Shown: positions 23,740-36,450, numbered from the stretch's first letter. The stretch is 64,000 nt of DNA from Simmondsia chinensis (GCA_018398585.1 JAGTTD010000001.1:17625750-17689749), one strand, 5' to 3'. Notes: generated from the letters alone by a model not told the origin. Translations and numbers: made by a program.

Positions 23740-24300
23740 TGGATTATCTCATAATTCTCTTCAGAATCTCATTCTAAAATTAACCATAATTAATTAATTA
23801 ATTTATTCAAAAATGCTATTATTTTATAATATAGATTATCTCATAATCATGCATTAGAATCTCATTCTAAAACAAATCAATAAAATAATTAATTAATTTT
23901 AACTAAAACAATACCAACATCTTAATTTAGATTATCACAAAATCTACTTTTAAAAATCTAATTCCAAAATTAAGTTAAAAAAATTTTTTAGTTTAAAATC
24001 AATAGCAATTTTGCGCTTAGATTATCGCATAGTCTATTTTTAAAATCTCAATCTAAAAAAAAAAAACAAAGTTTAGACTATCTCATAGACTATTTTAGAA
24101 TTTGATTCTAAAAATAAAACAAGCCTAAACTATCTTATAATCTGTTTTAGAATCTTATTCTAAAATAATATCAAATAACTTTTATTCAAAATAACATTGA
24201 TTTACAACTTAAATTATCTCATAATTTAATTTAGAATCCCATTCTAATAGAAAATTAATTAATAAAATAATTAATTAAAAATTGTTATGTAAATCAGTAA
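23740..24300 (-). repeat. Degenerate AT-rich repeat in the C1 leader
   Basis: About six diverged copies of a segment like TAGATTATCTCATAAT...TTAGAATCTCATTCTAAAA occur at intervals of roughly 80-120 bases. It contains no coding sequence. Confidence 0.5.
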
Positions 24301-24431
24301 ATAAATAATTTTTTTTATTTTATCTAAAAACCTGACGTTGCATCAGCATGACGTCAGCATCAGCCAGACACTGACAACCACGTTAGAAATTTTTTAAAAT
24401 TTTTTAAATTAAAATGTTTAATTTTAAAATA

Positions 24432-24720
24432 AATTGAATCTAATCTCATTTGATCAATTTTATCCGATTTTGTATAAAATAATTGAATCTAATTTCATTA
24501 GATCAACTTTATCCAATTTCATAAAAATTAATTGAATCTAATCTCATTAGATTAATTTTATCTAAGTTCATAAAATTAATTGAATCTAATCTCATTAGAT
24601 TAATTTTATCTAATTTCATAAAATTAATTGAATCTACTCTCATTAAACCAATTTTATCCATTATTCAAAATATTTGAATCTAATCTTATTGGATCAATTT
24701 GGTCTAATTTAGTAAATCAT
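24432..24720 (-). repeat. 48-bp tandem repeat, six copies
   Basis: TTGAATCTA begins at about 24434, 24483, 24532, 24580, 24628 and 24674, a period of 46-49 bases. Each unit reads TTGAATCTAATCTCATTAGAT followed by CAATTTTATC. It belongs to the untranslated region of C1. Confidence 0.75.
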
Positions 24721-24784
24721 GACTGAGAACGTATAATCTCATTATACAAACAACATAATAGCAAATTTATGGGTTGTTTCGAAT

Positions 24785-25090
24785 TAACGATTAATTCATT
24801 AGCGATTCAAACAATTTAAATAGTCACTGAAAACAACCTAGTTAACTATTAAATCTTTTAACCGATTCAAACAATTTAAATCTATACTTTAAATAACCTA
24901 GTTAACTATTAACTCTTTTAACCGATTTAAACAATTTAAATCCATAATTTAAAATATTCTAATTAATAATAAACTACTTTAATGATTTAAACAATTTAAA
25001 TCACTCATTCAAACAATCATCTAAATTAACTGTTAATTCTTTATTGATTTAAATAATTTAAATCGAACCGTCAAATTAAACTAAATTTCT
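24785..25090 (-). repeat. 60-bp tandem repeat, five copies
   Basis: GATT(C/T)AAACAATTTAAAT starts at 24804, 24864, 24924, 24984 and 25046, so the period is 60 bases for the first four. It lies next to the primer-binding end of C1. Confidence 0.75.
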
Positions 25091-25192
25091 TTCTTAATAA
25101 AATCTCTATTGTTTAAATTGCCAATCTATTTATTTCGATCTTATTATAACTAATCATATATATTATGAATGTAATCAAAGGCTGGATCTAAT

Positions 25193-27075
25193 TGTTGGGA
25201 AAAAGATATGAAATTTGTTGGAAAAATAAACTCTGATACCAACTATTGGGTTTACAGTTCTCAACTATGGTCACAATAATAGGCACCTATTAGAGCACTT
25301 GGTATGGGAGACTCTTCTCTCTACCTAAGCCCCCGATCGGAGAGTCATGCTTCGTGACACCTCACGTGCGAGAGTTCCCGGGAATAGGTTTATCTCTATA
25401 AACCCTTTTTCCCTAATACCGGTTGTTAGGACAAATTTCAAAAATTCTCCCTAGTTTTATAAAGCCAACACAGCGGAACAGGTTTAGAATTCATAATTCT
25501 AAACCTATGATCGATTTAAAATTCTTAATTTTGAATCTACTGACCTAAATTCATAATTTAAATCAACAGCTCTAAATTCTTAATTTAGATATATAGGCCT
25601 TTTACTCTAATATATTCATAACAATACATAAATTTAAACAGGTATAATAAAGAATATGGTAAATAAATAGAAAAGCGAAACTAAAAGAAGAAGGAAAGAA
25701 GAACATACGTGGAATTGCTCCACTTATAAAGAATACCAAAAAAATGAGACCCCATGATCTTCTTCGCAATGACCTCGAACTGCCCGGAGGGTGAGCCCCA
25801 AAAAATATTAAACTGAGGATCTTGAAGGCTGTGCAGTTTTTTATTTTTTATTTTTTATTTTGCTTTGTTTTCCACATGTAAAAATTCATCCTATGAATCT
25901 TAATTTTTAACAATTATTTTATTTTATAATTTTTAATTTTTATTCATCTCATGAATAATGTTTGGCAAAATTAACTTTACCCATCTTATGGATAAATAAT
26001 TCATCTCATAAATTCTTTAATATTTTTCCAATGGCAATAAAATACAGAGGCTTGCGCAGGGACCTCAGGGAAAATTTAAATCTAGCTCCAAATGGGTTAA
26101 ATTAATCATCTCATGAAATAATTTAATTACTATTTAATGAGACTTAATTCCACTAAATAAATCTCACTGCACTTCATAATTAAATTATGTATTCAATACC
26201 TCCCTAATAGATTGTTTTGGTGACAACAACCCATCCACTAGATGCCCATGACAAAGGATAAATATAACTACTACCATTATCCTTCTTACAGCTTTTCCAT
26301 TAGTTACTGACTCGCCCTTCACTGAATAATTCATTTATACTTGAACATATTCCCAGTATAAATTCCAAATGTCAAACACTTGGAATACTTTGGCCAAAGT
26401 TTCCGAACTATACAAATATTTGCGAATCAACTAAAGGGACACCTGTATCGCATAAGAGACTATAGATTCCTTATTGAATACCTGATCCTTGTCACACTTC
26501 ACGCCGCTACCCAGTGTACGTGGGATTTTAGTCATTCGTTTAGACCTTACTTATAGCACATCAAAGTAACTAACGCTTCATGCACAAGTCCAGAATACCC
26601 TCAGGATTTAGAGTCGTTTTTCAAACAGTACAACATGAATCACTCATCTCTTGTAGTAGTCTAGAAATAAGTAATCCACATTGTCCAACTCAGTGTGTCA
26701 ATCTTATTAAACACACTAACCTAACACTTTTGGATCTCCATCTACATGACCACGACGAGTCATCTAAACTGTCACGTTATTAACATACAAGTGGTCCAAA
26801 CTTGTCTTTGACTACGAGTCTTTCAAACAACAATCCATACCATTTGTTCCAAGTCTATCTGTGGCTTAGTCTCATAAACCACTTAGAACAAACATGTAAA
26901 TTGTAGTTTGAGGACTACACCCATCTCATGGATGTTTACAAAAAGAAAAATCATATGCAGTATAAATGCTCACTTACACAAATTTGACTAGAAAATGACT
27001 GGGACTTTAATCTTATTTATTAATTAAAATAATATATCCAGAATAAATCTGGATTTTAGGACACTGTTCCTTACA
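25193..27075 (-). repeat. 5' LTR of C1 with internal deletion
   Basis: It matches 18544-20770 but is about 350 bases shorter. The sequence jumps from AAACTGAGG directly to ATCTTGAAGGCTG near 25817, whereas the other copy has about 350 bases there. Confidence 0.85.
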
Positions 27076-28530
27076 AATACTTCATTCTTGCTTGAGCTTG
27101 GTGGAGATTATCTTTCAAAAGCTGCACCAACTGTCTTCTCTGTTGCATCAGATCAGCCACTTCAGGGACTGATGTCACAAGGTTTTGTAACATCAAGGGT
27201 GAAGGAGGATCATAACCGTACAAAGCCTTGAATGATGTGGTGCCAATTGAAGCATGAGCGTGTGTATTATTCCAGTACTCAGCCAAAGATAACCACTTCC
27301 CCAGGCATTAGGATGACTAAATGCCATGCTCCGAAAGTAATGTTCTATACATTGATTGAGTCTCTCTGTTTGGCCATCCGTCTGTGGATGGTAGGAAGAA
27401 CTCAAAGCCAATGTTGTGCTCATAAGGAGAAACAATTCCCTCTAAAACTGAATGGTGAAGAGCTTATCCCGATCAGAAACTATGGATTGTGGCAATCCAT
27501 GAAGCTTGTAGATGTTATCTAGGAATATTCTTGCAAGTTTCTCGGCTTTCACAGGTCTAGCCAAGGCAACAAAGTGATTGAACTTGGTAAATTGATCCAT
27601 CACTACCGAAATAACCTCCTTTTAATAAAATCTGTGCTTATGTTCAGCTAATCACCATCTGGAATAGGCAGAGGTCGGAGAACTCCATGGTACCTGTGAT
27701 CACCACTCTTGGTTTGCTAACAAGTGTCACAAGCTTGCACAAATTCCTTCATTTCCTTCTTCATACCAGTCCAACTGAAATAAGCTATGAGCCTCTGATA
27801 GGTACCTTCAACACCTTAGTGCCCACCCCAAGCTGAATCATGAGAAGCACTGATGTTTTGTTGCCTCAAATGAGTAGCAGACCCAATATACAACTTCCCC
27901 TTCAGTTTGATGATTTCCTTGACAACAGATACCTCTGCCTTAGGATCAGTGTTGCTAGATCTGCTGATGCTAAATGCAATTATACACTCTTGTGTAAAAG
28001 AGTCTTTCTCATAGGACTTTTATACTTCCTCAATCCAAGCTGGAAGAATTACTGAAACTGCTCCACAATAACCTTGCTTAGCATCTTCTAACCTGCAAGA
28101 AAAAGCATCAGCTGCCTAGTTCTCCTTCCCTTTCTTAGACTCAATAGCATAATCAAGACCCAACATCTTCATCAAGCCTTTTTTTTGAATTCTTTTACAA
28201 TCCTCGGCTCAAGCAGATATTTTAAGCTTTGATTGTATGTCCTGATGATAAAGCAATGGCCATCCAAGTAGTGTGTCCACTTATCAACTGCTAGAAGAAT
28301 TGCAAGGCACTCCTTCTCATAAGTGGAAATTCTTGAAGCTTAGGACTTAAGGCATGACTAAGGTAGGCTATTGACCTTCCTTTCTGAGACAACACAGCTC
28401 CAATGCCATTCCCACAAGCATCAGTCTCCAATATAAACTGCCCTTGAAAATCTGGCATTGCCAAAACAGGTGTTGCACACATAGCTGCTTTTAAAGCTTC
28501 AAATGCATCATGTGCCTGATCTTGGAGATA
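27076..28530 (-). pseudogene. Z integrase and RNase H remnants
   Basis: The minus strand gives AEYWNNTHAHASIGTTSFKALYGYDPPSP (27071-27286, integrase core end), then a zinc-binding module and first core half in several frames (27440-27800). RNase H follows as ILETDACGNGIGAVLSQKGRSIAYLSHALS (28291-28482). Stops and shifts are frequent. The sequence breaks off near 28530 at the A(F/L)EALKAAM segment before RNase H, so most RT is absent. Confidence 0.75.
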
Positions 28531-28559
28531 CTTGATCTAGTTGCTGAAAGGACAATCTG

Positions 28560-31500
28560 CCACTTGCCCCAGCTTCTTTAAAGGAGAGGTCATCCTTCCT
28601 AGTGGTGGAGAAGGAATGATTCTTGGAGGTGTGACCTGTAAAAAAGGTTAACATCAATGAGAGTTAGACTAAATCTTAATTTTGGAAAATAGCCAAGGTT
28701 AGGGGAATTATTATTACCTTTGAAAGCTCAGCTTGAGGTAAAAGAAGGACTTCTGCTAGCATCTCTGCCGTTAGAACTTCTGTTGGCTGTTCAATCACAG
28801 GGACGTCTTCCTCGAGGGGAGCCTCTGGGGAATAATGCTTGCATGTTAGGGCCAAATATGGTTTGAGACATCAAAAGTTGGGAGGCCAAGTTATAGAATC
28901 TTGCCTTCAAAGATTTCTTCAATGGAGATTGAGCCTTTTGGGAGAACGAATGGAGCCTGCACAAGGCCTTGGTTCAGAGAAATTGGGAAGGAAACCTCTT
29001 CAGAGGGATAGTTGATAATTGGCTCCATAGTAGAGGTAGCCATGTCACCTCCTTCTTCAGCACATGAGCTCAACGGTTTTAGTACACCGACTAAGCCCTG
29101 GTGCAATTTCCTAAGGTGGAGAATCTGGTATCTCCTTAATAACCGGAGCTGGCTCTTCATGTGGCTGAAAAAGGCCAAGTTAGGAGCTGCTTTGTCAGCG
29201 ATGAATGAGACACCAATCAAGAAAAGCTAATACCTCTAGTTGAGGGAGCCTGGCTCTTCTTTTTCTCACTAGCTATGAGATGGGTACTTCTTCATCTTCT
29301 TCCTCCTCTATTGCTTGAATGGCTCCTGTAGGGAGTGTTGGGGGAATCTCCTTCTACTTTCTTTTCCTTGAGCCACAAATCTCAAGGGCCAGTGGAGAGG
29401 TTCCTGGTGGGGACTCCTCTAACAACATCTAGGTGAAGTTCTTGGTTCTAGTACTCTTAAGAGTCCCCTAGACAACTACTGTTGCAAAAAGAAAGGATGA
29501 AGATCATTTTATTTTATTTTTTTTCCTTTCCAGAACCACCTCAAAATAGAACTAAAGTATAATTTAGGGGTAGCTCTTTACCTAATGGTGCCTTCTATGG
29601 AGTTGGCATGATGCTGACTAGCTGGCTTCTTCTCAAGTTGGGACCTACACACGCAAAAGAAGGTATAAAAAACCTCTTAGCACATTTGGCCTCCAAAGAT
29701 GACCAACAGGTTGGGAACCAAGCTGTAAAATAAGGTGTGGAACATGGAATGTACCTACAGACAATGGGGTACCCATAAGAGGATTTGATTTCTTAATTTA
29801 ATTCACGAACCTCTCTGTGTTGAGGGAGTTGAATAGAGAATCCTCTTGGCCCACCAAAGGTTTTTGGTCCTTATACTAGGAAAGGGAATACCCTGGACCA
29901 TGCCAAATTGCCTAGCAAACGACCTAGGCCTATAAGTCTCTACACCACGATAAGTCTAGTGATAGAAGAATAGATATTGAGGGCATAAGATTAGCTGCCA
30001 GATCTGTGAGTTGATGTCCACAAAGACATCATAATGAATGTCTAGTTTTCTAAACCAGCAAGGACCAAGGTTTCTTTCCCTGAAGGTAGTCTTTTGAGTC
30101 CCCTTCCTACCTCAAGGAGACATTAATGTCTCAAGGCATTGATCAAAGGACCATCCTAGGGGTAAGAGGACCTCATAGCAATCATACTGCTCCCAAAACA
30201 AGAGACGCTCTCGCTTGTGGGAGCATAAGGGTAGTGGGGCAAAGCTTAGGAAGTAGGCTGGAGCCCAAAGCTAGGCCGGCCAAAAAGGTCCACCTATTTG
30301 GACAGCATAGTTCTTAACTATGATATCCCTAAGGCATCCACGTACTTGAGCTAAAAATAATGATCCCAGGGCCAATGGACCAATACCAAAGACCAGGTTG
30401 ATAGCCCTGGTCTTAAGAAATTTAAGAACTGAGTTGAAGGAGTTAGCAAAGAAAAACTTGTTTAACAAAAATAGGTAGAAGCATGCCTATTCTTCTCTAG
30501 AACCTTACCCAAATTTATGCACCTCTGTGACGACCATCTTGACAAAAGACTCATAACCACTGGGTAAATCGGTGACAGAGAAAGAAGAGGCAAAGGCTTC
30601 AGCCTCTGAAAAAAATAAAAGAATCAAGAAGCAATTCTTTTCCTCCGAGTGAAAGACTTGTCAAGGCCTCTATGTCCTCCAAGGTAATACCTAGAAAACC
30701 CTCAAGGAGGACAAATGCATTACAACATGTGTTCCAACAGTTGCTGTCATGACAGGATGATCATACTTGAGATAATGTTGGAAAGCCTGATGGCTTCATA
30801 GATGCGGAGGATATTCCATTTTTTCTTTGTGGGTCAACATCGACCTTTCAACCCATTCGGCGCATCACTTTGTTAAGAACGTCCATCCTTTGAAAGGCGT
30901 CGCTTGTTTGCAAATGCATCTTCCTCCCCAAGATTGACCTTCAGAGGCTCTACGAAGTAAAGGAGACTCATCAGTATCTGGATATATGTCTAGAAGGCTA
31001 GGGATGTCATGAGATTAGTCAAAGATGGGTCCTAAGGCATATGAAGCGAAATGCGACAAAGGGTCATTCTCCGGTAACCAAGAAACATACTCTTCGGTGG
31101 TGCTAGGATCAATTTGTTAGGAACAGTGTCCTGAAATCCAGATTTATTCTGGATATATTATTTTAATTAATAAATAAAATTGAAGTTTCAGTCGTTTCCT
31201 AGTTAAATTTGTGTATTTGAGCATTTATACTGCATGTGATTTTTCTTTTTGGAAACATCCGTGAGATGGGTGTAGTCCTCAGACTACAATTTACATGTTT
31301 GTTCTAAGTGGTTTGTAAGACCAAGCCACAGATACACTTGGAACAAATGGCATGGATTGTTGTTTCAAAGGCTCGTATTCAAAGACAAGTTTGGACCACT
31401 TGTATGTTAAGACTATAACGTGAGACTTTAGATGACTTGTCTTGGTCATGTGGATGGAGATCCAAAAGTGTTAAGTTAGTGTGTTTGACACACTGAGTTG

Positions 31501-33430
31501 GACCATGTGGGTTACTTATTTCTGGCCTACTATCGGAGATGAGTGATACGCATTGTACTGTTTGAACGACGACTCTAAATCCTGAGGGTATTCTGGACTT
31601 GTGCATGGAATGTTAGTTACTTTGGTGTACTATAAGTAAGTTCTAAAATGAATGACTGAAATCCCATGTACACTGGGTAGCGGCATGAAGTGTGACAAGG
31701 ATCAGGTATTCAATAGGGAATCTAGTCTTTTATGAGATACAGATGTCCCCTTAGTTGATTCGCAAATGTTTGAATAGTTCAGAAACTTTGGCCAAAGTAT
31801 TCCAAGTGTTTGACATTTGGAATTTATACTGTGAATATGTTCAAGTATAAATGAATTATTTAGTAAAGGGCGAGTCGGTAACTAATGGAGAAGCTGTGAG
31901 AAGGATAATGGTAGTGGTTAAATTTATCCTTTGTCATGGACATCTAGTGGAGGGGTTGTTGTCATCAATACAGTATATTAGGGAGATATCGAATAAATAA
32001 TTTAAGTATGGAGTGCAGTGAGATTTATTTAGTGGAATTAAGTCTCATTAAATGGTAATTAAATTAATATCATGAGATGATTTAATTTAACCCGTTTGGA
32101 GCTAGATTTAAATTGTCCCCAAGATCCCTACGCAAAGCCTCTATATTTTATTGCCATTAGAAAAGTATTAAAGAATTCATGAGATGAATGATTTATCCAT
32201 ACGATTGGTAAATTAATTTTGCCAAACATTGTTCATGAGATGAATAAATATTAAAACTTATAAAATAAAATAATTTTACATGTGAGAAACAAAGAAAAAA
32301 AAAAAAAAAAAATCGCGTTTCAAAAGCCTGTACAGTGGCGATCTATGCATTCCGGATCCAACCAACCAGCGCGTGACACCGTGGCGATCCGCGTGTGCTG
32401 CGATGGGCCAATCACGGCCAGACATGTGTCATGCTTAATTTAAAATAAGAGGCGGTTGCACTGTGTACAAAACGACGCATTTTGATTGTTTCTTTGAATT
32501 AAACGCTGCGTTTTGGACTTAAAACTGCAATTTGTTTTGCGCGTCCCACATCGAATTTTTCACTTTTTTCGCTCCGGAATATTTCTATAAATAGAGAGGC
32601 TTATTCCGAGGTTTGGTATTAGAGTTCAAAATAATTCTTTAGAGTTTCTGAGATTGTTACGGAGACCCGGTTTAATATTTTTTGGAGCCCACCCTCCGGG
32701 CAGTTCGAGGTCATTGCGCAGAAGGCCTTGGGGTCTCGATTCTGAAGAATAGTATTCTCTTTCTAGTTTTTAATAATATTCTCTTTCTAGTTTTTCTTTT
32801 TATTGGAGCAATTTCAGGTATGTTTTTCTTTCCCTCTTCTTTTAGTTTCGCTTTTCTATTTATTTACAGTATTCTTTATTATACCAGTTTAAGTTTATGT
32901 ATTGTTATGAATGTATTAGAGTAAAAGGCCTGTAGATCTAAATTAAGAATTTAGATCTAATGATTTAAATTATGAATTTAAGTCAGTAGATTTAAAATTA
33001 GGAATTTTAAATCAGCCCTAAGTTTAGAGTTATGAATTCTAAACCTGTTCCGCTGCGTAATCTTTAGGGAGAATTTTTGAAATTCATCCCAACAACCGGT
33101 ATTAGGGCAAAGGGTTTATAGAGATAAATCTATTCCCGGGAACTCTCGCACGTGAGGTGTCACGAAGCGTGACTCTTCGACCGGGGGATTAGGTAGAGGG
33201 AAGAGTCTCCTACTCCAAGTGCTCTAATACGTGCTTATTGTTGTGACCCTAGTTGAGAACTGTGAACCCAATTGTCGGCATCAGAGTTTATTTTCCAACA
33301 AAATTCATATGCTTTTCCCAACACAATTGGACTTTGAATCACATCAGAGACCATTGAAGTGTTAGATTTGCGCAAACACATCAGTTGCTCAATAGGGCTG
33401 TTAACTTGGGGAAGGGAAGCAGAGATGGCA
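28560..33430 (-). pseudogene. Plant mobile domain (PMD) pseudogene, antisense in E2, split by a solo LTR
   Basis: Read on the minus strand through several frames, 29680-30200 gives WSFDQCLETLM, DIHYDVFVDINSQIWQ and TYRPRSFARQFGMVQGIPF (29883-29950). The last segment, Y-R-P...R-Q-F-G...Q-x-I-P, is the signature of the plant mobile domain found in transposons and in the MAIN/MAIL family. The N-terminal side continues at 30980-31114 (STTEEYVSWLPENDPL) and, across the solo LTR, at 33324-33430. The C-terminal part near 28891-29220 is low in complexity. Stops and frameshifts exclude a functional protein. It may be the antisense ORF of E2 rather than a host gene. Confidence 0.55.
31115..33323 (+). 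mobile_element. Solo LTR of the C1 copia family
   Basis: A single 2209-bp LTR, TGTTAGGAAC to CCCAACA, is flanked by a perfect CAATT duplication (31110-31114 and 33324-33328) with no internal sequence. It is similar throughout to 18544-20770 but in opposite orientation. A TATA-like CTATAAATAGAG lies at about 32586. It is the expected product of unequal recombination between the two LTRs of a full element. Confidence 0.9.
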
Positions 33431-34160
33431 AACTAAATTTAAGCCATCATCGGATTAGTTTTAAGAAGATGCAAAGGGATGAAAGCAGGTTGAATTAAGA
33501 ATTGAAGATTCAAGAGCAGCTGAGAGTAAGTGTTTGAAGAGCACTTGATTGTAGTAAAGAGAGAGAGCACTAAGTAGAAAAGTGGAGATCTCAAGCCCTA
33601 ACTATCATACTTAAAGACACGCAGGAAGGAAGAGTAAATGACAAACAATGTTCTCTCAAGCTCCCTGTAGCATTTGAAGGTCAAATTAGGATTCCATACC
33701 CGTAATAAATTTGAATTTACTAGCTGTTAAAAGGGGAATGTTTGTTTACACCCTAAATTCGAGGGGATAGGGATGACGCAGTTTTGAGCAGAGTGCCACG
33801 TGCTTAACATATGAGGCCTTCCTCGAGTAGAATTAGGCCTTTAGGTGTTGAAGTAACGGCGTCTCGAGCCCATTATCTTGATAAGATTATCCTACTAACA
33901 AGGGTTTCAACAACTCGAGGCTCGAGATGGTTGACGGGTAAAGGGAGCTCGAGCTCAAAGGGTTGTTAGGAAGGCTGCAAGACAGGTGGTTTCCAAGCTC
34001 GAAAAAGTTACTTGGAGTGCAATTTCAGATACCTAGGCACTAAGCTTAATCCAAGAATACGTGGGCTTTTAGAGAGAACTTCAGCTAGAAATTCGGACGT
34101 GGGATTCAAGAAATTCCCTCCAAAACTGAATGATGGACATGTCATCGATCCTTCACGGGC

Positions 34161-34175
34161 AAGAAGGGGAGAAAA
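34161..34175 (+). other. Polypurine tract of E2
   Basis: AAGAAGGGGAGAAAA directly precedes TGTCATGC, the start of the 3' LTR. Confidence 0.6.
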
Positions 34176-34848
34176 TGTCATGCAATCAGGGGCCACCTAT
34201 TGTTTAGTTTATCTATAAATAAGGGACGTTGTTGTAGTCCAAAATAGACACACTCAATACAAAAATTTTCTAGCTTTCATTACATCATGGTTGTGCTCTT
34301 TTATTAGGAGTAGTGTAACTTAGCTTAGCTTAGCTTGGCATAGAACAACTTGATGTACTTACTTCTTCAGTAATACAGTCTTTCAGGTCTTAGGTATGAA
34401 CTTCCTGTTTTAATCTGTTCCCAAATTTCGATGAGTTGAGAATTGAGGCTTTAATTTTAGGCTTTGGCAGCCATGGCTTAACCTTGATTGCATTGGTCTT
34501 AACACTACTGTCACGTCTTGATAAGTTAAGTGAACTTAGGCTCGCGCCATTGATTAAGGCTTTGATAGCCAAGGCTTCACCTTCGCGTTGGTCCTAGTCT
34601 AGTGCCCTGAATACATTTTGCTCCATCTTAATCTTGTCAGACCTAAACTCATTTGAGTTATTATAAGTCAAGGGTACCAAGCTTAACAACCTGATTGACT
34701 TAAGCTTATAAGTGGACTGCTGAGCTCTTATGTTTGTCTCCACGCCAGTTCTTGACTTTTAAGTGTACGAGGAAAGGTGCATGTGGGCCTTGCTCCGTCA
34801 CTGTAAGTGCCACATGAGTTAGGTTCATATCCTTTTATTTTCTGTCCA
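34176..34848 (+). repeat. 3' LTR of E2
   Basis: It starts TGTCATGC after a polypurine tract and has CTATAAATAAGGG (about 34210) as a promoter-like element. Its last 300 bases match 16108-16419. The exact right edge is uncertain by about 15 bases. Confidence 0.6.
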
Positions 34849-35786
34849 AAAAAATTTAACCATGTCTTCTTAATTGAAGCATAAACTGAACTCACAGTAT
34901 AATCGAAGTCAGATACACCAAAATATCAACCTTTTCTCTAAAAATGGTGAGTGAGTGAGGTCAAAGATGCGCGGTTCTGATTTAGGCTCACTCCCTACTC
35001 ACAGTGAGTCACTTTTGCATGTTTGTTTCATTTTCATTTTTACGGCGACCACATCACACTTTATTGCAATAAAATAATGCAAACAATGGCTTATTAAACA
35101 ATTTACAAGTTGCGTTTGACGGAAAACGAGTACAGCATGGGCAACGGGCAGGGGCACAGGCAAGCAAAAAGTACAGCTGTGTAGGGGCAATTCGGATAAT
35201 GACCAAACGTGCCCAAATTCGAAATCAGAATGGTTTAATCCCTGGTTTTCCACTTCTTTATCAAATTGCCATTCTTTTAACTGGTTCACTAAAAGATGCT
35301 TTTTGAGTTTCTTAACATAATCAAGTAATGCGTTTTAGGTTATGTAATAATACCTATTTTGTCTAAGCTCAATTTTTAGCACTAAGTTTATATTAAGGCA
35401 TGATTTAAGATATATGAGTACCAATTAAGTTATAACAGTACTAATTTGAGCGCAAGCCATGAAGGAGGATTATCGAATCTTAAAAGGCTTTTACAATTGT
35501 TACTAGAAGCTAACTCATTTTCTATGTTACATAGTCTCAATTTTTAATGACCCGGGATGACTATGAGTGAAACTTTTTTAACAGAATTCTGTCTACATCG
35601 ACGGAAGGTAGTAGATTAAGAAAAATATAAATACATGCAGCTTTTTGAAAAAAATATGATAATTAAAGAAAAACTCATTACATTGTAAAAAATTCATAAA
35701 TAACTTAAAAAAAAAAATTATATCTATATATTATTCTTGCATTATGTATGATGTGGATGCTCAATGATTGTTATAGTTGGTGGTTT

Positions 35787-35788
<2 letters not shown>
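34849..35788. other. Intergenic sequence, nothing recognised
   Basis: This is mixed AT-rich sequence. The frame at 34999-35289 (minus) is low in complexity and without known motifs. Confidence 0.5.

Positions 35789-35825
<37 letters not shown>
35789..35825. repeat. (TA)n microsatellite
   Basis: It is an uninterrupted run of about 18 TA units. Confidence 0.95.
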
Positions 35826-35830
<5 letters not shown>

Positions 35831-35999
35831 GTTGTGGGCGGATGGGAGGCATCAATCATCAGCGTCTTTCAGCATATTCGTACACTATTTGCTCAAAAGG
35901 ATACGGATATTCCTAAAAGGAGTTATCACCGCATCGCATATGCCTTTTTCGGGCACCACCATTGAACTATACCATTATTACGTGGTCATTTTAATGTCT

Positions 36000-36450
36000 T
36001 AGGGACATCGAACTTGTGCCAAGCCAAGCTGATTCGGTTCATATAGCTTAATACGTCTAGTTACATGAATCTCAAACCGCAGGCTTGCCACCTTAAATGG
36101 GTCTAAATGACACGATTTCGAGACAGTTTGTGAATATATCATAACAAGTCAAGCTTGAGCATAGATGAGCCAATATCTATTCGATTTATGAATATGTTCA
36201 AATGAGCCAAGTTTGGACAAAAATGAGTTGAGCGGAATCTTTGCTCGAGTTTTTTGAGCCTAAAGAAGGAAAGCTTACCATAAGCTCGCTTGATTGCATT
36301 CGAGTTTTACCGAATCTATGATAAGTTTAGCTTGAGCTCAAAGTTATGCTCACTGAGTTAAATATTGGCAATTCGAGCCTTAAATATGAGGCCAGCTCAT
36401 GCTCAAATCAACTCATCTACACATCATGTTCAACTTAATCGAATAGAAAA
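36000..36450. repeat. Possible hAT-type MITE remnant, GAGCTTGAGC-rich
   Basis: The sequence contains repeated diverged motifs of the CTCGAG/GAGCTTGAG/TTGAGCTCAA type on both strands, typical of degenerate plant hAT-like miniature elements. No clear terminal repeats or duplication were found. Confidence 0.3.

Larger units (their letters stand above)
18544..27075 (-). mobile_element. C1: Ty1/copia element with long LTRs
   Basis: The element has a perfect AATAC duplication (18539-18543 and 27076-27080) and LTRs of 2227 and 1883 bp. The polypurine tract ACAAGTGGGAGAT is at 20771-20783 (minus strand). The 4.4-kb interior has copia Gag-pre-integrase/integrase remnants and RT-RNase H remnants on the minus strand, plus a repeat-rich untranslated part (23700-25100). 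It sits inside Z integrase, so it is younger than Z. Confidence 0.85.
17678..28530 (-). mobile_element. Z: truncated Ty3/gypsy chromovirus carrying copia element C1
   Basis: A 384-bp LTR (17678-18061) with an adjacent polypurine tract is followed on the minus strand by chromodomain, integrase and RNase H remnants of the same lineage as G1. The coding sequence is interrupted at 18544 by C1 and resumes at 27076 within the same integrase motif. It stops near 28530 inside the RT-RNase H junction. The 5' half (gag, protease, most RT, 5' LTR) is missing. Confidence 0.75.
16108..34848 (+). mobile_element. E2: Tat-like gypsy element with antisense plant mobile domain, heavily interrupted
   Basis: Positions 16108 to about 16419 match about 34551-34848 and appear to be parts of one LTR family. 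Between them lie Tat-type integrase remnants on the plus strand (16573-17650), then an antisense plant mobile domain pseudogene (28560-33430), then a polypurine tract (34161-34175) and the 3' LTR. This order fits Tat lineages that carry an extra antisense ORF between pol and the 3' LTR. Gag, protease and RT are missing, and foreign elements occupy 17678-28530 and 31115-33323. The claim that all pieces belong to one insertion is inference. Confidence 0.55.

Noticed and set aside
35777..36002. Open frames with Tyr-Ile repeats
   Set aside because: They are produced by the TA microsatellite.
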